60,313 bases of DNA, taken from CAZWDO01 sp964632485 [NCBI: uncultured bacterium]. GTDB lineage: Bacteria > JAGOEH01. The DNA lies in assembly GCA_964632485.1 (NCBI GenBank), contig CAZWDO010000007.1, positions 1-60,313 on the forward strand. The letters run 5' to 3'. The stretch's first letter is position 1, and each line of letters starts with the position of its first letter. This document shows, piece after piece, positions 55,278 through 60,313 of this stretch. A program made the translations under genes and the position numbers. Under the pieces are notes generated by a model. It ran no database searches. It saw nothing but the letters and a program-made list of their open reading frames with translations, and was not told the DNA's origin.

Positions 55278-56954
55278 ATGAAACTAAAAGGCGCGCGAAT
55301 TATCGTGGAATGTTTAAAACGCGAGGGAGTCGACACGATATTCGGCTATCCAGGGGGACAGGTGATTCCTTTTTTTGATGATTTTTATCAATATGGAGAA
55401 GGAATACAATTAATTATTCCCCGACATGAGCAAGGGGGGGCCCACGCGGCAGATGGTTATTCACGCGCTACCGGGAAAACCGGAGTTGTTATTGCGACTT
55501 CCGGCCCAGGCGCAACAAATACAGTAACCGGCATAGCGACCGCATATATGGATTCAATTCCCATGGTTATAATCACCGGCCAGGTTCCCTGCAACGCCAT
55601 CGGTACGGATGCGTTTCAGGAAGCGGATATTACCGGGATCACTCTGCCCATAACCAAGGCAAGTTTTTTGGTGTACCATGTCGAGGAATTGGCGGAAACC
55701 ATGAAAATGGCGTTTTACATTGCCCGTAACGGCCGACCCGGTCCCGTGCTCGTTGATATTCCCTCGGACATTCAAAAGAGTGAGGGACAATTCCACTATC
55801 CAGAAAAAATTGAGTTATCCAAGTATTCACCGAAAGAACATGAACATCCCCGGCAGATTAAGAATGTGATTCAACTGCTCGCCAATGCCACCAAACCGCT
55901 GATATTAGCTGGTGGTGGCGTTATCTATTCTGATAGCGCCGAATTGTTGAACAATTTTGCCGACCGCTACAACGTTCCAGTCACCCATACTATGATGGGG
56001 TTGGGCGTTTATCCCTCCAAAGAATCTCTCTATATGGGCGGAGTCGGGATGCATGGCGCGGTGTATGCCAATTATGCCGTGCAGAATTGCGACCTGCTGA
56101 TCGCGCTGGGGGTTCGCTTTAGTGATCGCATTGTCGGAAGTATTAAGACTTTCGCGCCAAAAGCCCGTATCGTGCATGTCGATATTGATGCGGCGGAAAT
56201 CGGAAAAAATGTTCGATCCCATTATCCGATCATCGTTAATGTCAAACAGTTTCTAACGGAAATTTTGAGTTTGGAAGCCCCGGCAACTGACTATTCTGCC
56301 TGGCTTGAAGAATTAAGTTTGCAAAAAAAAGAACGCCCCTTATGCTATCATAATGATGGCTCTCTAAAACCCCAATATCTGTTGGAGCTGATCAACCAGT
56401 ACTTTCCGCAGGACCGCATTGTGGTCACCGATGTAGGCCAAAATCAGATTTGGTCATCCCAATTCATAAAAGTGACTCACCCTCGTTCCTTCCTGACATC
56501 CGGCGGCTTAGGAACCATGGGATTTGCCCTGCCGGCGGCGATCGGCGCCCAAATCGGCTTGCCGGGACGCCCGGTGATTGCTATCGCCGGGGATGGTGGA
56601 TTCCAGATGAATATTCAGGAACTGATGACTATCCGCCGTTATCGACTGCCCATAAAAATTTTAGTACTGGATAATACGTACCTCGGCATGGTCCGTCAAT
56701 GGCAACAATTATTTTGCGACAAACGCTATTCTGGTACTTGCATGCAGGATAACCCGGACTTTGCAAAGATAGCCGATGCCATTGGTATTCATTCCGCCAC
56801 GATCAACACGGTCGAAGAAGCCGAATCGATCATGCGGGAATTTGCCCACTACCCATCCGCCATGCTGGTTCATGCTCATATCAATCCCGAAGAAAATGTG
56901 CTGCCAATGGTTCCTTCAGGAGCATCACTTTCCCATCCATTAACCGAATTATAA
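55278..56954 (+). CDS. ilvB: Acetolactate synthase, large subunit
   Basis: Thiamine-diphosphate enzyme of branched-chain amino acid synthesis, 558 residues. Motifs: VDTIFGYPGGQVIPF with a downstream HEQGGAHAADGY (catalytic Glu), ATSGPGATN, and the cofactor motif GDGGFQMNIQEL. I chose the ATG at 55278: AAGGAAAG precedes it, it matches family length, and the open frame further upstream crosses the promoter itself. First gene of ilvB-ilvN-ilvD-ilvC. Confidence 0.97.
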   Translation: MKLKGARIIVECLKREGVDTIFGYPGGQVIPFFDDFYQYGEGIQLIIPRHEQGGAHAADGYSRATGKTGVVIATSGPGATNTVTGIATAYMDSIPMVIITGQVPCNAIGTDAFQEADITGITLPITKASFLVYHVEELAETMKMAFYIARNGRPGPVLVDIPSDIQKSEGQFHYPEKIELSKYSPKEHEHPRQIKNVIQLLANATKPLILAGGGVIYSDSAELLNNFADRYNVPVTHTMMGLGVYPSKESLYMGGVGMHGAVYANYAVQNCDLLIALGVRFSDRIVGSIKTFAPKARIVHVDIDAAEIGKNVRSHYPIIVNVKQFLTEILSLEAPATDYSAWLEELSLQKKERPLCYHNDGSLKPQYLLELINQYFPQDRIVVTDVGQNQIWSSQFIKVTHPRSFLTSGGLGTMGFALPAAIGAQIGLPGRPVIAIAGDGGFQMNIQELMTIRRYRLPIKILVLDNTYLGMVRQWQQLFCDKRYSGTCMQDNPDFAKIADAIGIHSATINTVEEAESIMREFAHYPSAMLVHAHINPEENVLPMVPSGASLSHPLTEL

Positions 56955-56966
56955 AAGGGCGGACCT

Positions 56967-57512
56967 ATGAATAAAGCAAATCCAGTCTCCAAGCATATTG
57001 TTTCCGTATTAGTCTGGAATAAACCGGGCGTGCTGATGCGTATTACCGCGCTTCTTAAACGGCGGGGCTTCAATATCGAAAGTATCAGCGCCGGCAAATG
57101 GGTTGATCCACGCCTGACCCGCATCATTATTGCTGTTATCGGTGACGAACAGATACTGGAACAGGTTGAACGGCAGATGTACAAGGTCATCGATACAGTT
57201 CATGTCGCTCCCATAAACCCCAATATGAATGTGGAACGGGAAATGGCATTAATCAAGATCAAGCCGGTAAGCATGAGTAAAGCGGAGATTGCCCAGATTG
57301 TTGAAATTTTTCGGGGCAAAATCGTGGACGCTAACCGCGAAGGTTTCATTGTAGAAATTACCGGACAAGTCGGGAAAATTGACGCTTTTATTAACATGCT
57401 GGGCGTAAATGATTTAATTGATATAACCCGGACAGGCAGCATTGCTATGAATCGCTGGTCGGCGCCGGATAATCACACAAATGATTTTATTACCGGCGAA
57501 GTTTCGGAATAA
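56967..57512 (+). CDS. ilvN: Acetolactate synthase, small (regulatory) subunit
   Basis: A 181-residue regulatory subunit giving valine feedback control. The N-terminal ACT domain (about 8-85) shows [26 protein letters not shown], and the C-terminal domain (about 88-170) has EMALIKIKP and [16 protein letters not shown]. It starts 12 bp after ilvB. (In some genomes this longer form is called ilvH.). Confidence 0.95.
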   Translation: MNKANPVSKHIVSVLVWNKPGVLMRITALLKRRGFNIESISAGKWVDPRLTRIIIAVIGDEQILEQVERQMYKVIDTVHVAPINPNMNVEREMALIKIKPVSMSKAEIAQIVEIFRGKIVDANREGFIVEITGQVGKIDAFINMLGVNDLIDITRTGSIAMNRWSAPDNHTNDFITGEVSE

Positions 57513-57522
57513 AGGAGTATCC

Positions 57523-60214
<2,692 letters not shown>

Positions 60215-60313
60215 ATGATGGAATTTCAATTTAGAACTCACCTCCTGCCCACCGATGCCCAATCGGTGGGCAACCTGGTTGCGGCTACCCGCTTTTTTAA
60301 TGAAGAAGAAATT
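60215..60313 (+). CDS. GNAT-type acetyltransferase, N-terminal fragment
   Basis: The first 33 codons (MMEFQFRTHLLPTDAQSVGN...) run off the right edge. The pattern of a strand, then SVGNLVAATRFFNEEEI, matches the opening helix of GNAT N-acetyltransferases (V..LV.ATGFF..EEI). The ATG directly follows the ilvC stop, so the gene is probably part of the ilv transcript. The substrate is not deducible from the fragment. Confidence 0.62.
   Translation, partial: MMEFQFRTHLLPTDAQSVGNLVAATRFFNEEEI

Overview
The window reads as a piece of a Gram-negative chromosome from the FCB superphylum, most like the Calditrichota/KSB1 lineages. This is an inference. It rests on secreted proteins with type IX secretion (T9SS) sorting tails (YPNPFNP-type), a PorV/PorQ-family protein, TonB-dependent receptors with carboxypeptidase-like N-terminal domains, SUMF1-type and DUF4876-type lipoproteins, and a signal-peptide-bearing tricorn protease. 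Unlike Bacteroidota, whose promoters are TTTG/TAnnTTTG, most promoters visible here are close to TTGACA-N17-TATATT. Base composition is moderate; the restriction-modification island and the ABC efflux genes look more A/T-rich than the rest.

Layout. (1) 1-6.5 kb: a GAF-GGDEF diguanylate cyclase, a radical SAM protein, then an overlapping trio made of acyl-CoA carboxyltransferase, biotin carrier protein and a PHP-ACT fusion protein. (2) 6.5-12.6 kb: a giant repeat-rich secreted protein whose T9SS sorting tail is cut off by one in-frame TAA. (3) 12.7-20 kb: a histidine kinase/NtrC-type regulator pair, divergent from a HlyD-ABC-FtsX efflux operon. That operon has a sigma-54 promoter and two matching 16-bp palindromes upstream. 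(4) 20-25.2 kb: an A/T-rich type III restriction-modification operon with res before mod, under a full-consensus promoter. (5) 25.3-33.3 kb: a TonB receptor / 1160-residue T9SS cargo / PorV-family operon with a long structured leader and a strong terminator. (6) 33.4-43.5 kb: a six-gene envelope operon (two outer-membrane proteins, SUMF1 lipoprotein, TonB receptor, DUF4876-like lipoprotein, periplasmic tricorn protease), plausibly for peptide capture and degradation. (7) 43.7-45.2 kb: NfeD/paraslipin pair. (8) 45.3-49 kb: gap-pgk-tpiA-secG-tRNA-Leu(GAG). (9) 49-55 kb: part of the lysine fermentation pathway (kdd, kamA, kamB, kamC) followed by mtgA. (10) 55-60.3 kb: tRNA-Leu(CAA) divergent from ilvB-ilvN-ilvD-ilvC and the start of a GNAT acetyltransferase.

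Most genes lie in tight same-strand runs with overlaps or gaps under 40 bp, so operon structure is clear. The observations most worth following are the nonsense codon separating the giant exported protein from its secretion signal, the sigma-54 enhancer/promoter arrangement, the PHP-ACT fusion coupled to a carboxylase, the periplasmic tricorn/TonB operon, and the structured leader with competing hairpins. No CRISPR array, rRNA, insertion sequence, integrase or replication origin was seen.
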